A stretch of 64,000 bases of DNA from Photorhabdus cinerea (GTDB taxonomy: Bacteria; Pseudomonadota; Gammaproteobacteria; Enterobacterales; Enterobacteriaceae), in contig NZ_PUJW01000015.1 in assembly GCF_011189575.1 (NCBI RefSeq), positions 1 to 64,000 on the forward strand, in the 5' to 3' direction. How positions within the stretch are numbered: position 1 is the first letter of the stretch; every line of letters starts with the position of its first letter. Below are positions 8,817 to 17,234 of this stretch, piece after piece. Made by a program: the position numbers and the translations under genes. The notes beneath the pieces are model-generated. The model did not search any database, had not been told where the DNA came from, and worked only from the letters and a program-made list of their open reading frames with translations.

Positions 8817-9407
8817 ATGTCCGATATCAGTAATTTGCTGCGAGATCCGCAGTTTTTTTCCATGCTGCATAAACAAATGTTGCAGTTTGCCAGCTTGCAG
8901 TTGAATGATTTTCATCAGGCAGAAGATGTTGTCCAAGAGGCGCTAGAAGGGGCGATGAAGAATGCCGCTTCTTTTGCCGGACGAGCCGCCTGGAAGAGCT
9001 GGGTGTTTACGATCTTACGTAACAAAATCGCGGACGCCTTGCGTATGCGTTATCGGCACAGCAGCGTGCAACTGGCTGATGATGTTGATAAGCAAAATTT
9101 CGAAGCGTTGTTTGATGAATCTGGTCATTGGCCGCGAAACGAGCACCCTCAGTGCTGGCATTTACCGGATGAGGCGGCTGAGCAGGAGCAATTCTGGGCG
9201 GTTTTCGAGCTTTGTCTGACACAGTTGCCAATGCAAAACGCGCGGGCATTTATGATGCGCGAATTTATTGGTCTTGAGACTCAAGAGATCTGTCAGGAGA
9301 TGGCGCTCTCTGTCAGCAACCTGAATGTGATGCTCTGGCGTGCGCGTATGCGTTTACGCGAATGTTTGTTACAACGCTGGTTTTCCCAGGAGGGTAAATA
9401 TGCTTAG
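8817..9407 (+). CDS. ECF-type RNA polymerase sigma factor
   Basis: This 196-residue sigma-70 family factor has a region 2 (residues 25-80, including FHQAEDVVQEALEGAM and WKSWVFTILRNKIAD) and a region 4 HTH (about 125-185, including LETQEICQEMALSVSNLNVMLWRAR). There is no region 1 or 3, as expected for an ECF factor. It overlaps the anti-sigma gene by eight bases. In the family, similar sigma factors control bufferin (gig/buf) operons under copper or gold stress, and the neighbouring convergent operon makes that the likely regulon here. Its own promoter is not obvious. Confidence 0.88.
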   Translation: MSDISNLLRDPQFFSMLHKQMLQFASLQLNDFHQAEDVVQEALEGAMKNAASFAGRAAWKSWVFTILRNKIADALRMRYRHSSVQLADDVDKQNFEALFDESGHWPRNEHPQCWHLPDEAAEQEQFWAVFELCLTQLPMQNARAFMMREFIGLETQEICQEMALSVSNLNVMLWRARMRLRECLLQRWFSQEGKYA

Positions 9408-9600
9408 TTGTTATCAAGCTACACGCTTGATGTCTCAGGAGCTGGATGAAAAAATCGTGCTTTCTGAACATGTTCAGTTGATGCTGCATTTGAGAATGTG
9501 CGACGGGTGCCGAAACTTCAGACAACAGCTTGCCGACCTACGCACTATCACTTCCGCATTCGCTCGTGGCGAAAATGAGAATCAAAATAAAGTAACGTAG
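9400..9600 (+). CDS. Small zinc-finger (zf-HC2) anti-sigma factor
   Basis: The 66-residue product starts at the Met at 9400, inside the end of the sigma gene and behind a strong AGGAGGG site. It carries an HxxxCxxC motif (His30, Cys34, Cys37) plus Cys4, typical of zinc-binding anti-sigma domains. No membrane segment is present, so it should be soluble, unlike the membrane anti-sigmas of some related systems. It most likely holds the upstream-encoded sigma factor and could sense metal or thiol stress through its Cys/His site. The gene ends 10 bases from the convergent doxX-like gene. Confidence 0.82.
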   Translation: MLSCYQATRLMSQELDEKIVLSEHVQLMLHLRMCDGCRNFRQQLADLRTITSAFARGENENQNKVT

Positions 9601-9610
9601 GGAGGAGGAG

Positions 9611-10090
9611 TCAGGTACGATGGCGGTAAATCAGGCGATCAAGCGAAAACCTCCCACCGCCATAAGTCACCAGATACAACTGAGCTGTCAGCCAGGTAGC
9701 GTGGACAGGCCAGGCATCCGGATAAACAAATATCTGAATTACCAGCGTCATCATCATTAATGCTAGCGCGGAGAAGCGTGTCGCTAATCCGACAATCAGC
9801 AGCAGCGGAAACAAGTGTTCTGCGGTCGCAGCCATGTTGGCAGCAACATCGGGGGGCAGCAGAGGAAGCTTGTACTCGCTGGTAAAGAGCGACACAGAGC
9901 TATCGGTAACGCGCGGAATCCCCAGTTGCCAGGGTGTGCGTGTCTCCAGAATATCTATGTTTAATCCTACCACTTTGCTTTGGCCCGACAGCCAGAATGT
10001 TGCGGCAAGGCTAATGCGCGCCAAAAGGGGGATAACACTTTCCTGCGCAATGTGTTGCCCTTTTGACACTAATATTTTGAGTAATGCCAT
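9611..10090 (-). CDS. DoxX-family membrane protein of bufferin operon (BufD)
   Basis: A 159-residue DoxX-type inner-membrane protein with about four hydrophobic segments (near residues 20-38, 85-103, 105-122 and 130-147). In bufferin operons (bufABCD; gig in Cupriavidus) the last gene commonly encodes such a DoxX protein, whose role is unknown. Its start follows the bufC stop by one base, so it is translationally coupled. It faces the anti-sigma gene end to end with no room for a terminator. Confidence 0.85.
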   Translation of the reverse strand: MALLKILVSKGQHIAQESVIPLLARISLAATFWLSGQSKVVGLNIDILETRTPWQLGIPRVTDSSVSLFTSEYKLPLLPPDVAANMAATAEHLFPLLLIVGLATRFSALALMMMTLVIQIFVYPDAWPVHATWLTAQLYLVTYGGGRFSLDRLIYRHRT

Positions 10091-10091
10091 C

Positions 10092-10841
10092 TTAGCGCTC
10101 CGTGTTGCTATATAGAGAAAGGATCAGCCCGTAGTGCTGCATGTGTTGTAAAACCGGCTGAGGCTCAAAAGTTGCATCTTCTCTGGCGGCGATATCTAGG
10201 GCTTCGGTAAGACACCGACCGGACAGGAGCATGGCAACAAATTGCATTTCCGCACGGCTGAGCAACATTATTCGCACGTCGTCGTCAACGCGGCACAGTA
10301 GCATATGTTCCGGCTGGAATGGGTCGAGCGCCATCTCGTTTTCACTTTGTTGGTGTGAGACCCACAGGCTGAAGACGGCATAATCTGAACTGAAGAGCCG
10401 TACCGAAGGATGGAGCACCATCTGTAACTGTGCGGGATCGTCAACGGGGGCCGCTTCTGCCGTCTGTTCGGTAGGGTCCGCCGCGTGCAGAGATTCAATA
10501 AACAACATTTCCAGCCGGGTGAGATCGCTCAGCCAGGGCCAGTCTGCTAACGGCTGAAACGTCGCAATCCAGTCCGGCAATTGCGCGCCATAGCCCGCCA
10601 AAACAGGAGAAGAGGGCGGTTGTTGACGTATAAACTCCGCCGCCATCGCACGGAAAAAGCACTCTCCGAGCTGGGCGAGAAGGACGGGGCAGTTTTCGGC
10701 CAGTGCGTCGATCAGCGACGCTATGACATTATTACGATAAACCGCAAAACGTACCGCTGGATCGCTACCGTTCCAGGCTGTCAACCCCTCTGGTACCATG
10801 AGGTCGGGGTCAAGAAGTGCTTGATACAGTTGTTGTTGCAT
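10092..10841 (-). CDS. DUF2063 bufferin-maturation partner (BufC)
   Basis: This 249-residue protein starts with the DUF2063 domain (MQQQLYQALLDPDL, WNGSDPAVRFAVYRNNVIASLIDALAENCPVL) and is expected to present the precursor peptide to the DUF692 enzyme. I chose the Met at 10841, with GGAGAG about 10 bases upstream, over the open-frame Met at 10874. The gene overlaps the end of the DUF692 gene by 32 bases, which suggests coupled translation of a stable complex. Confidence 0.88.
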   Translation of the reverse strand: MQQQLYQALLDPDLMVPEGLTAWNGSDPAVRFAVYRNNVIASLIDALAENCPVLLAQLGECFFRAMAAEFIRQQPPSSPVLAGYGAQLPDWIATFQPLADWPWLSDLTRLEMLFIESLHAADPTEQTAEAAPVDDPAQLQMVLHPSVRLFSSDYAVFSLWVSHQQSENEMALDPFQPEHMLLCRVDDDVRIMLLSRAEMQFVAMLLSGRCLTEALDIAAREDATFEPQPVLQHMQHYGLILSLYSNTER

Positions 10842-11736
10842 GTTTCGTGCTCTCCGTAATGTAGCGTTGGGCATGGCTCGCTTCGTTCAGCAACACGTCT
10901 AATGGTGGAATATTGCTGTCCCATTCGAGCAGGGTAGCGATCGGCCCCGTTTCACGCAGGGTCTTGTTATAGAGATCCCAGACAGGCCCGGTAACATGAC
11001 AGTCGTGTGAATCAATCAGCAGTAGGTCGTTTGCCCCATCGCGGCTTTCCGTATAACCCGCTAGATGAATTTCACCGACACAGTGAAGTGGCAGCTCGAA
11101 TAGCATTTGCCACGGGCAGCGATTATGGTTGACGCCACTGATATAGAGATTGTTCACGTCCAGTAGTAGCCCGCATCCGGTGCGGCGTATCACCTCGGAG
11201 ATAAAGTTAGTCTCGCTCATGGTTGAGGCACTGAACTCGACATAGGTGGACGGGTTTTCCAGCAGAATGGGGCGACGCAGCATATTCTGTACCTGATCGA
11301 TGTGTTCGCAGACCCGCGTCAGCGTGACGTCGGTATAAGGCAGTGGCAGCAGATCATTGAGAAATAGATCGTTGTGCGTCGACCAGGCAAGGTGTTCAGA
11401 AAAAACGGCTGGCTGGTAGCGTTCAACCAGCGCAGCAACACATTGTAAATGGGTCTGATTCAGAGGATTTTCTCCTCCGATGGACAGGCCCACTCCATGA
11501 ATAGAGAGCGGATAATCTTGGCGAATGGCAGTCAGTGCCTGATGAAACGGACCTCCCGCAACCAGATAATTTTCCGCGTGAATTTCAAAAAAACCAATGT
11601 TGGGTTTATCGCGCAGAATAGCGCGAAAATGCTCCGGCTTTAACCCTATCCCTGCTCTGGCCGGAAGCCTATTTAGCATAAGGCGGTCAGGAGCATCACG
11701 AGAGACGCTGTGTGAGGGTAAAGAAATTGTCATCAT
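10810..11736 (-). CDS. DUF692 multinuclear iron oxidative enzyme (BufB)
   Basis: A 308-residue TIM-barrel protein of the DUF692/MNIO family, which uses two or three iron ions to modify cysteines in RiPP precursors. Metal-site motifs run in order: FFEIHAENY (about 50-58), SIHGVGLSIGG, FSEHLAWS, LLENPSTYVEF, LLLDVNNLYISGVNH, EIHLAGY and LIDSHDCHV. Family enzymes in bufferin clusters turn cysteines into thiooxazoles. It lies 24 bases after the precursor gene with an AGGAG site and overlaps bufC. Two adjacent Met codons (11736, 11733) are possible starts. Confidence 0.93.
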   Translation of the reverse strand: MMTISLPSHSVSRDAPDRLMLNRLPARAGIGLKPEHFRAILRDKPNIGFFEIHAENYLVAGGPFHQALTAIRQDYPLSIHGVGLSIGGENPLNQTHLQCVAALVERYQPAVFSEHLAWSTHNDLFLNDLLPLPYTDVTLTRVCEHIDQVQNMLRRPILLENPSTYVEFSASTMSETNFISEVIRRTGCGLLLDVNNLYISGVNHNRCPWQMLFELPLHCVGEIHLAGYTESRDGANDLLLIDSHDCHVTGPVWDLYNKTLRETGPIATLLEWDSNIPPLDVLLNEASHAQRYITESTKHATTTVSSTS

Positions 11737-11760
11737 ATGAGCTCCTGCCTAATGCCGGAA

Positions 11761-12054
11761 TTACACTTTTTTAAAAGCGTCCAGTTGACCAAAACCGGTC
11801 GGGGAGGTCGGAGACTTCATTTTTACGCAGGAACCCGCCGGTACCATTTTCCAAGCATTACCCTGATAATCCGTTTTTGAGGTACCAGCACAGGTGGTGC
11901 CTGCACCTGCTTTACAGTCGTTTTTCCCTTTCAGAGAAACGCCATAGCATTTCTCCATTTTGCTGCCTGAATCCGCCATTGCTGAAGTGCTTCCCGTAAT
12001 GAATACGCTACCTAAAGCCAGGGCCAGTAATGCTTTTGTCGTTTGCTTAGTCAT
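11761..12054 (-). CDS. Bufferin precursor peptide (DUF2282, BufA)
   Basis: The 97-residue precursor has a Sec signal peptide (residues 1-27, likely cut after AMA). The DUF2282 core has four cysteines: Cys36 in EKCYGV, Cys47 in KNDCKAG, Cys55 in TTCAGT and Cys76 in GSCVKM. The conserved TDYQGNAWK stretch is present. In characterised bufferins some of these cysteines become thiooxazoles and the exported peptide binds copper. It is the first gene of the operon, with AAGGA seven bases upstream and a candidate ECF promoter about 70-100 bases upstream. Confidence 0.92.
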   Translation of the reverse strand: MTKQTTKALLALALGSVFITGSTSAMADSGSKMEKCYGVSLKGKNDCKAGAGTTCAGTSKTDYQGNAWKMVPAGSCVKMKSPTSPTGFGQLDAFKKV

Positions 12055-12125
12055 AGAACGTTCCTTTTATATTTATGCAGAAGGTGAATTACTGCTTTGC
12101 TGAAACAAGCATTTGCTTCACTCAA

Positions 12126-12154
12126 TTAGTCGCACCACACATCAATTTCTTACA
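12126..12154 (-). promoter_or_regulatory. Candidate ECF promoter of the bufferin operon
   Basis: On the minus strand TGTAAGA is followed after 15 bases by CGACTAA, about 70 bases before the bufA start codon. This resembles the GTAA(C) / CGA-type -35 and -10 elements of ECF sigma factors that drive such operons. The assignment is inference from spacing and motif shape. Confidence 0.4.
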
Positions 12155-12757
12155 GCGAATATGAGAAAAAAAATGATTTTTTTATAGTTAACTGATTTTT
12201 AATGACTTATTTTTGTGAGTCAGATATCGGTCTGTACAAAAAACAAGATTGTTCTAGGATATTTTCCGTTTTCTAAGCGCATCCCTTCATGTTCATTGTA
12301 GTAGGTGTGAAAGTGGGGAGGGGGCGTCGTAGTACATCTGTATCAGGATGTCAAAGAAAGTCCGATTAAACCTAATAAAAAGCAGGCGTTAAAAGTGGTA
12401 AAAACAACGGTTAAAACCTTATACCGATTAAAACTAGAAGGTAAAACAGCGGCCTTTAATAATGGCTTAAAATCGGCCCGTCATAAAACTATCAATGGAA
12501 AATGAGAAGCAAAGATTGGTTTTGTTAATGGTTATATCCCCAGAAAAAAAAGTAAATAAGAATATGAATAGGTTGATTAGATAATATATTTTCCAAAATG
12601 AACCGCTTTAATAATATTTTCAATCATAGAATAAATTTTTTAATAAACCAGTTAAATAATCGAATATGAAAAATCAGAATACTTTAAATAGGTCAGTTTA
12701 AGCTTGTTTTACACTATTTTAGTCTGTCCAATCGTATAGCTTTTCTGTGGCTTGAAA
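12155..12757. other. AT-rich stretch with a possible decayed ORF
   Basis: This 600-base stretch has no intact gene. At 12314-12505 (+) a frame of about 60 codons without a start codon reads VVVHLYQDVKESPIKP, then KTTVKTLYRLKLEGKTAAFN and ends INGK. It has protein-like composition but no family I recognise, and may be the 3' end of a lost gene. Confidence 0.35.
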
Positions 12758-12780
12758 TGTGCACGTTTACCACGTGCACA
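12758..12780. repeat. Palindrome at right edge of the bufferin island
   Basis: The same 9-bp stem (TGTGCACGT/ACGTGCACA) as at 8215-8239 with loop TTACC, flanked by AAA and TTTT. Relative to the left copy the loop is inverted, so the island lies between inverted copies. It is 14 bases past the trpS stop and could also serve as the trpS transcription end. Confidence 0.75.
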
Positions 12781-12793
12781 TTTTAATTTCTAA

Positions 12794-13831
12794 TTAAGGA
12801 TGGGCGATAAAGCCAACAGCTTCGTACACTTTATCTAGCGTAATCTGAGCACGGGCTTTTGCCTTCATGGCACCTTCTGCCATGATTTTATTCAGTAGAG
12901 CCTCATCATTACGGAAATAATGGAAATGCTCCTGCAATTCAGTCAGCATTCCAGAAACAGCATCAGCCACAGCACCTTTTAAATGGCCATACATTTGGCC
13001 TGCAAACTCCGCTTCCAGTTCAGGAATGGTTTTGCCAGTAACACCCGCGAGGATATCTAATAAGTTGGAAACCCCCGGCTTTTGTTCCAGATCGTAGCGA
13101 ACACGAGGGGGTTCTTCTGAATCTGTAACTGCGCGTTTTATTTTTTTAGCGGCTGATTTTGGATCTTCCAACAAAGCGATAACGTTGTTGCGGTTATCAT
13201 CTGACTTGGACATTTTCTTTTCTGGGTCTTGCAGAGCCATAACACGGGAGCCACCTGTTGGGATAAATGGCTCTGGTATAACGAAGATATCGCCATAGAT
13301 AGCGTTAAATCGCTGAGCGATATCACGACTCAGTTCGAGATGTTGTTTTTGATCGATACCTACTGGAACTTGGTTTGTTTGGTATACCAAGATATCCGCA
13401 GCCATCAGAACTGGGTAGTCAAACAAGCCTGCGTTGATGTTTTCGGAATGGCGGGATGATTTGTCTTTGAACTGAGTCATACGGCTGAGTTCGCCGAAAT
13501 AGGTATAACAGTTTAGAACCCAGCTTAACTGAGCGTGTTGTGGGACATGAGATTGGACAAAAATAGTACTTTTTTCTGGGTCAATACCACAAGCCAGGTA
13601 GAGTGCCAGTGTATCCAGAGTGCGTTTTTTCAGTTCTGTTGGGTCTTGACGGACAGTAATTGCATGTTGGTCGACGATGCAATAGATGCAGTCATAATCA
13701 CCCTGCATTTTAACCCACTGACGTAACGCCCCCATATAGTTACCGATGGTTAATTCACCGGAAGGCTGTGCGCCGCTGAATACAATAGGTTTTTGGGAGT
13801 TTGGTTTTTCAGATACAGTGGGTTCACTCAT
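12794..13831 (-). CDS. trpS: Tryptophan--tRNA ligase
   Basis: TrpS charges tRNA-Trp. The 345-residue class I synthetase shows the HIGH-type motif in PSGELTIGNYMGAL and KMSKSDDN as the KMSKS loop. It is slightly longer than E. coli TrpS (334) because of an N-terminal extension MSEPTVSEKPNSQ. It is the last gene of the aroK-aroB-damX-dam-rpe-gph-trpS cluster and starts five bases after gph. Confidence 0.98.
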   Translation of the reverse strand: MSEPTVSEKPNSQKPIVFSGAQPSGELTIGNYMGALRQWVKMQGDYDCIYCIVDQHAITVRQDPTELKKRTLDTLALYLACGIDPEKSTIFVQSHVPQHAQLSWVLNCYTYFGELSRMTQFKDKSSRHSENINAGLFDYPVLMAADILVYQTNQVPVGIDQKQHLELSRDIAQRFNAIYGDIFVIPEPFIPTGGSRVMALQDPEKKMSKSDDNRNNVIALLEDPKSAAKKIKRAVTDSEEPPRVRYDLEQKPGVSNLLDILAGVTGKTIPELEAEFAGQMYGHLKGAVADAVSGMLTELQEHFHYFRNDEALLNKIMAEGAMKAKARAQITLDKVYEAVGFIAHP

Positions 13832-13835
13832 TTTA

Positions 13836-14540
13836 TTATGCTTCCTGAAGTTTCAAAGATGGGAGTCCAATTGTGGATAGCAGATCCGAGAAATTCGTTA
13901 ATAGGTAGTCTGGATTGCTTAATTCAATAGATTCACCGTAGTTATATCCATAGGTTAAACCAACACAAGGGCAACCTGCCGCTTGCGCCGCTAAAATATC
14001 ATTACGAGAATCACCGACAAAGAGCAATTCTTCCTTACGTAGTCCGAATGTGCCCATTGTTAGATAAATAGGTGCTGGGTGTGGCTTTTTCTCTTTAACA
14101 TCATCACCACCTAATACCAATGAAAAATATTCACTGATGCCCAAAGAAGCCAGCAGGGGGGCAATAAAAGCGGTGGGTTTATTGGTGATGATACCCATTG
14201 GCAGGTTGTGTTTTGCCAATTCTTTTAATGTGGTTTTGACTTTCGGGAACAACTGACTACCTGTTGTTACGGTTGTTTCATAGAAATGGTCAAACAGTTC
14301 ACGGGTTTCTTTATGCAATTGTGCAGTCAAGTCGACTTTAGCCCATGTCAGTGCACGTTCGACCATAATGTCAGCGCCGTTACCGATCCAAACAGCAACT
14401 CGTTCTTTTCCCACAGCGGGAAAACCTTTGGCTAACAGTGCCTGATCTAGTGCATCGGCTAGACCGCCAGCGCTGTCTACTAATGTACCATCTAGATCAA
14501 AGGCGATAGCACGGATACCTTTTAATACCTTATTTGCCAT
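13836..14540 (-). CDS. gph: Phosphoglycolate phosphatase
   Basis: Gph removes phosphate from 2-phosphoglycolate formed during DNA 3'-end repair. The 234-residue HAD-family protein has FDLDGTLVDS as motif I, GIITNKP as motif II and VGDSRNDILAAQAAG as motif IV. I start at Met 14540 (MANKVLKGIRA), which has AAAGG upstream and overlaps the rpe stop by 11 bases; the longer open frame adds an unlikely tail. Confidence 0.95.
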   Translation of the reverse strand: MANKVLKGIRAIAFDLDGTLVDSAGGLADALDQALLAKGFPAVGKERVAVWIGNGADIMVERALTWAKVDLTAQLHKETRELFDHFYETTVTTGSQLFPKVKTTLKELAKHNLPMGIITNKPTAFIAPLLASLGISEYFSLVLGGDDVKEKKPHPAPIYLTMGTFGLRKEELLFVGDSRNDILAAQAAGCPCVGLTYGYNYGESIELSNPDYLLTNFSDLLSTIGLPSLKLQEA

Positions 14541-15210
14541 GAGATACCTTTGACAATTCACTACGCATATTATCAATTACTGTTTTGTAATCTGGTTGAT
14601 TGAAAATAGCAGAGCCTGCGACGAACATATCTGCTCCCGCGGTTGCTGCCGCTGCAATATTGCTAGCCTTAATACCACCGTCTACTTCAAGACGAATGTC
14701 ATAACCGCTTTTATCGATGATTTTACGAACCTGACGTAGCTTATCCAGTGTTCCAGGAATGAAAGATTGGCCACCAAAACCAGGATTTACTGACATCAAC
14801 AGAATAATATCTAGTTTATCCAAGACATAATCAAGATAACTTAATGGAGTTGCAGGATTGAATACCAGACCTGCTTTACAGCCATGTTCTTTGATAAGTT
14901 GTAGACTACGGTCAATATGCTCACTAGTTTCTGGGTGGAAGGTAATGTAAGTGGCTCCTGCCTTGGCGAAATCAGGGATAATGCGGTCAACCGGTTTTAC
15001 CATCAGATGAACATCGATTGGTGCAGTAATGCCGTAATTTCGTAGAGCCTGGCAGACCATAGGCCCGATAGTCAGGTTAGGAACATAATGATTGTCCATG
15101 ACATCAAAGTGAACAACGTCAGCACCTGCTGCCAGTACCTTAGCGGTATCTTCACCCAACCGCGCAAAATCCGCAGATAAAATGGATGGGGCAATTAGAA
15201 AATCTTTCAT
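14530..15210 (-). CDS. rpe: Ribulose-phosphate 3-epimerase
   Basis: Rpe interconverts ribulose 5-phosphate and xylulose 5-phosphate in the pentose phosphate pathway. The 226-residue TIM barrel contains IAPSILSADFARLGED, VHFDVMDNHYVPN with metal-binding His and Asp, and LEVDGGIK. The start at 15210 is set by GGAGAAG just upstream; a Met four codons earlier would overlap that site. Confidence 0.97.
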   Translation of the reverse strand: MKDFLIAPSILSADFARLGEDTAKVLAAGADVVHFDVMDNHYVPNLTIGPMVCQALRNYGITAPIDVHLMVKPVDRIIPDFAKAGATYITFHPETSEHIDRSLQLIKEHGCKAGLVFNPATPLSYLDYVLDKLDIILLMSVNPGFGGQSFIPGTLDKLRQVRKIIDKSGYDIRLEVDGGIKASNIAAAATAGADMFVAGSAIFNQPDYKTVIDNMRSELSKVSHGK

Positions 15211-15271
15211 TATCTTCTCCAAATCGTTTCTATCATCCCTTAATTGCGAGGCAAAAGGGGGTGGATAACAG

Positions 15272-16084
15272 TCAGCGATATAATGCCAAAAGTTCGTCTA
15301 CTTTACTGCGAGCAAGGATATTCCTGCTGATAGTACGACGTGCTTTGACAATATGAAGTGAAGCCTGGTAATACCATTCTCGTGTCATTGGCGTATCGTG
15401 GTTGGATATCAGAACAGGAATTGCACGTTCTGATGATAACTTAAATGCAATATTTGCCAGATTTTCCTGATCTGTAATGTTAAAGCTATTGGTGTGATAA
15501 GCCGTAAAGTTTGCTGTTGCTGACAAAGGAGCATAGGGTGGGTCGCAATAGATAACCGAGCCTTTATGTGCTTTGTCCAACGTGTATTGATAGTGCTCAC
15601 AGATAAAAGTCGCATTTTGGGCTTTTTCAGCAAACCAATATAATTCATCTTCAGGAAAGTAGGGTTTTTTATAACGGCCAAAAGGTACGTTAAACTTTCC
15701 ATGAGAATTATAACGGCAGAGGCCGTTGTAACAATGGCGATTGAGATAAAGGAATAACACGCTGCGGTGAAACGGGTCAGTGCTTTGGTTAAATTGTTCC
15801 CGTAACTGATAAAAATGTTCGGCTGTGTTGTATTCTTGGGTAAACAGAGGGCGCGCATGAATGATAAACTCATTAGCCCTGAATTTTACTGTGTTGTACA
15901 GATTAATCAGGTCACTGTTGATATCAGCGAGGATGTAAGAATCATAGTCTGTGTTCAGAAAGACAGAACCTGCGCCAACAAATGGCTCTATCAGACAACT
16001 ACCGGCTGGCAGATGACGTCTGATGTCATCTACCAACGGGTATTTTCCACCGGCCCATTTTAAGAAAGCGCGTTTTTTTTTCAT
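15272..16084 (-). CDS. dam: DNA adenine methylase
   Basis: Dam methylates adenine in GATC and marks the old strand for mismatch repair and replication control. The 270-residue protein has AGGKYPLVDDI and EPFVGAGSVFLN for S-adenosylmethionine binding and DPPYAPLS as the catalytic motif. It sits between damX and rpe as in E. coli (278 residues there). Confidence 0.98.
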   Translation of the reverse strand: MKKKRAFLKWAGGKYPLVDDIRRHLPAGSCLIEPFVGAGSVFLNTDYDSYILADINSDLINLYNTVKFRANEFIIHARPLFTQEYNTAEHFYQLREQFNQSTDPFHRSVLFLYLNRHCYNGLCRYNSHGKFNVPFGRYKKPYFPEDELYWFAEKAQNATFICEHYQYTLDKAHKGSVIYCDPPYAPLSATANFTAYHTNSFNITDQENLANIAFKLSSERAIPVLISNHDTPMTREWYYQASLHIVKARRTISRNILARSKVDELLALYR

Positions 16085-16168
16085 GCTGTCAATTAATTAC
16101 TCAATCATTCCAGAGCCGCAGATTGTACTCTGTTTAGGACAGCATATCAGCGCCTAATAAATATTGTT

Positions 16169-17086
16169 TTATTTTCTCAGGTCTTGTTGCACTTGTTGCA
16201 TCGTTCTGACCCAAGGTTTCTTTGCCTGAATTTCAGCCGGTAGAGATGAAACAGCCTGCTTCGCTTCAGAAACGGAACTGTAATCACCGTGAATCAAGAC
16301 AAACCAGGTTTTTCCATTACGTTTAGTTTCGTAAACTTTGTAGTGGATGAGGTTATGCTTATTAGCAAAAGCAGTCAGGGTATCTGAACGGCTGGCACTA
16401 CTTAATTGCAAAGTATAGTGGCTTACCGGGGTTTTCAGCAGATTATTGCCAGTGTTGGCCACATTATTTTTACTGTTAGTGTGACTTGTTGATGGTTTTG
16501 ATTTAGCCGATTCCTCTGGTTTCAGTGGACGGATATTTTCCGGTTTCTGTTGTACCTCGGGTGGCGGTGTTACTGTTTGCGGTTGCTGGGTTTGATTCAG
16601 ATTCTGCACTGCATGGTTTATATTACTTTGTTGCTGAATCAAAGCATCAGGAATCTTTCCGGATAATTCAATTCGTTGGCTTTCGCCATTGTTAACTTGG
16701 GGCTGTTGAGGTTGCGTTGGAGTACCACTGACAGGGGGAATATTAATTTCCTGTGACCTGTTAATTGTATCTGTGGTGGTATTCTCTGATGTTACGGATT
16801 GATGGTTATCATCCTTGGATGATGAACCCGATAAATCAATATTTCTCTCTGCAACATTTGGTGATTGCTGTTTTTCATGTTCAGTTGGCGCTTTTAGAGC
16901 AGAGCTGATAGCTATAATCAGTAGTAGCAGTACTAAAATCCCAATACCGATCATCATTTGCTGGCGTGAAACTGCAAACTTGGGCTTGTTTAATTGCTGA
17001 CGCGATCGTGAAGGGCGGCGATCTGAGGTATCTGGTCTAAACTCGCTATCTGCCCTTTGCTCGTTTTTTGATTTGAATTCGTCCAT
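16169..17086 (-). CDS. damX: Cell-division SPOR protein DamX
   Basis: DamX is an inner-membrane septal-ring protein that binds denuded murein through a C-terminal SPOR domain. The 305 residues comprise a charged cytoplasmic tail, one membrane helix (about residues 41-62, MMIGIGILVLLLLIIAI), a long Pro/Gln/Ser-rich linker, and a SPOR domain from about 225 (HYTLQLSSASRSDTL to the end). The start at 17086 (MDEFKSKNEQR) follows GGAGG. It is shorter than E. coli DamX (428), mainly in the linker. Confidence 0.93.
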   Translation of the reverse strand: MDEFKSKNEQRADSEFRPDTSDRRPSRSRQQLNKPKFAVSRQQMMIGIGILVLLLLIIAISSALKAPTEHEKQQSPNVAERNIDLSGSSSKDDNHQSVTSENTTTDTINRSQEINIPPVSGTPTQPQQPQVNNGESQRIELSGKIPDALIQQQSNINHAVQNLNQTQQPQTVTPPPEVQQKPENIRPLKPEESAKSKPSTSHTNSKNNVANTGNNLLKTPVSHYTLQLSSASRSDTLTAFANKHNLIHYKVYETKRNGKTWFVLIHGDYSSVSEAKQAVSSLPAEIQAKKPWVRTMQQVQQDLRK

Positions 17087-17234
17087 ATGCCCTCCAAACA
17101 GAGCTAATACTGCCAATTGCAATTAAAATCGGTCCGGTAGGTTGACCTAACTAGAATGAAAATTCGTCATTAAAGTAGCTACTTTATGACACAACAACCA
17201 GATGTATGCAAAAAAACATTTAATTTATTGATAA

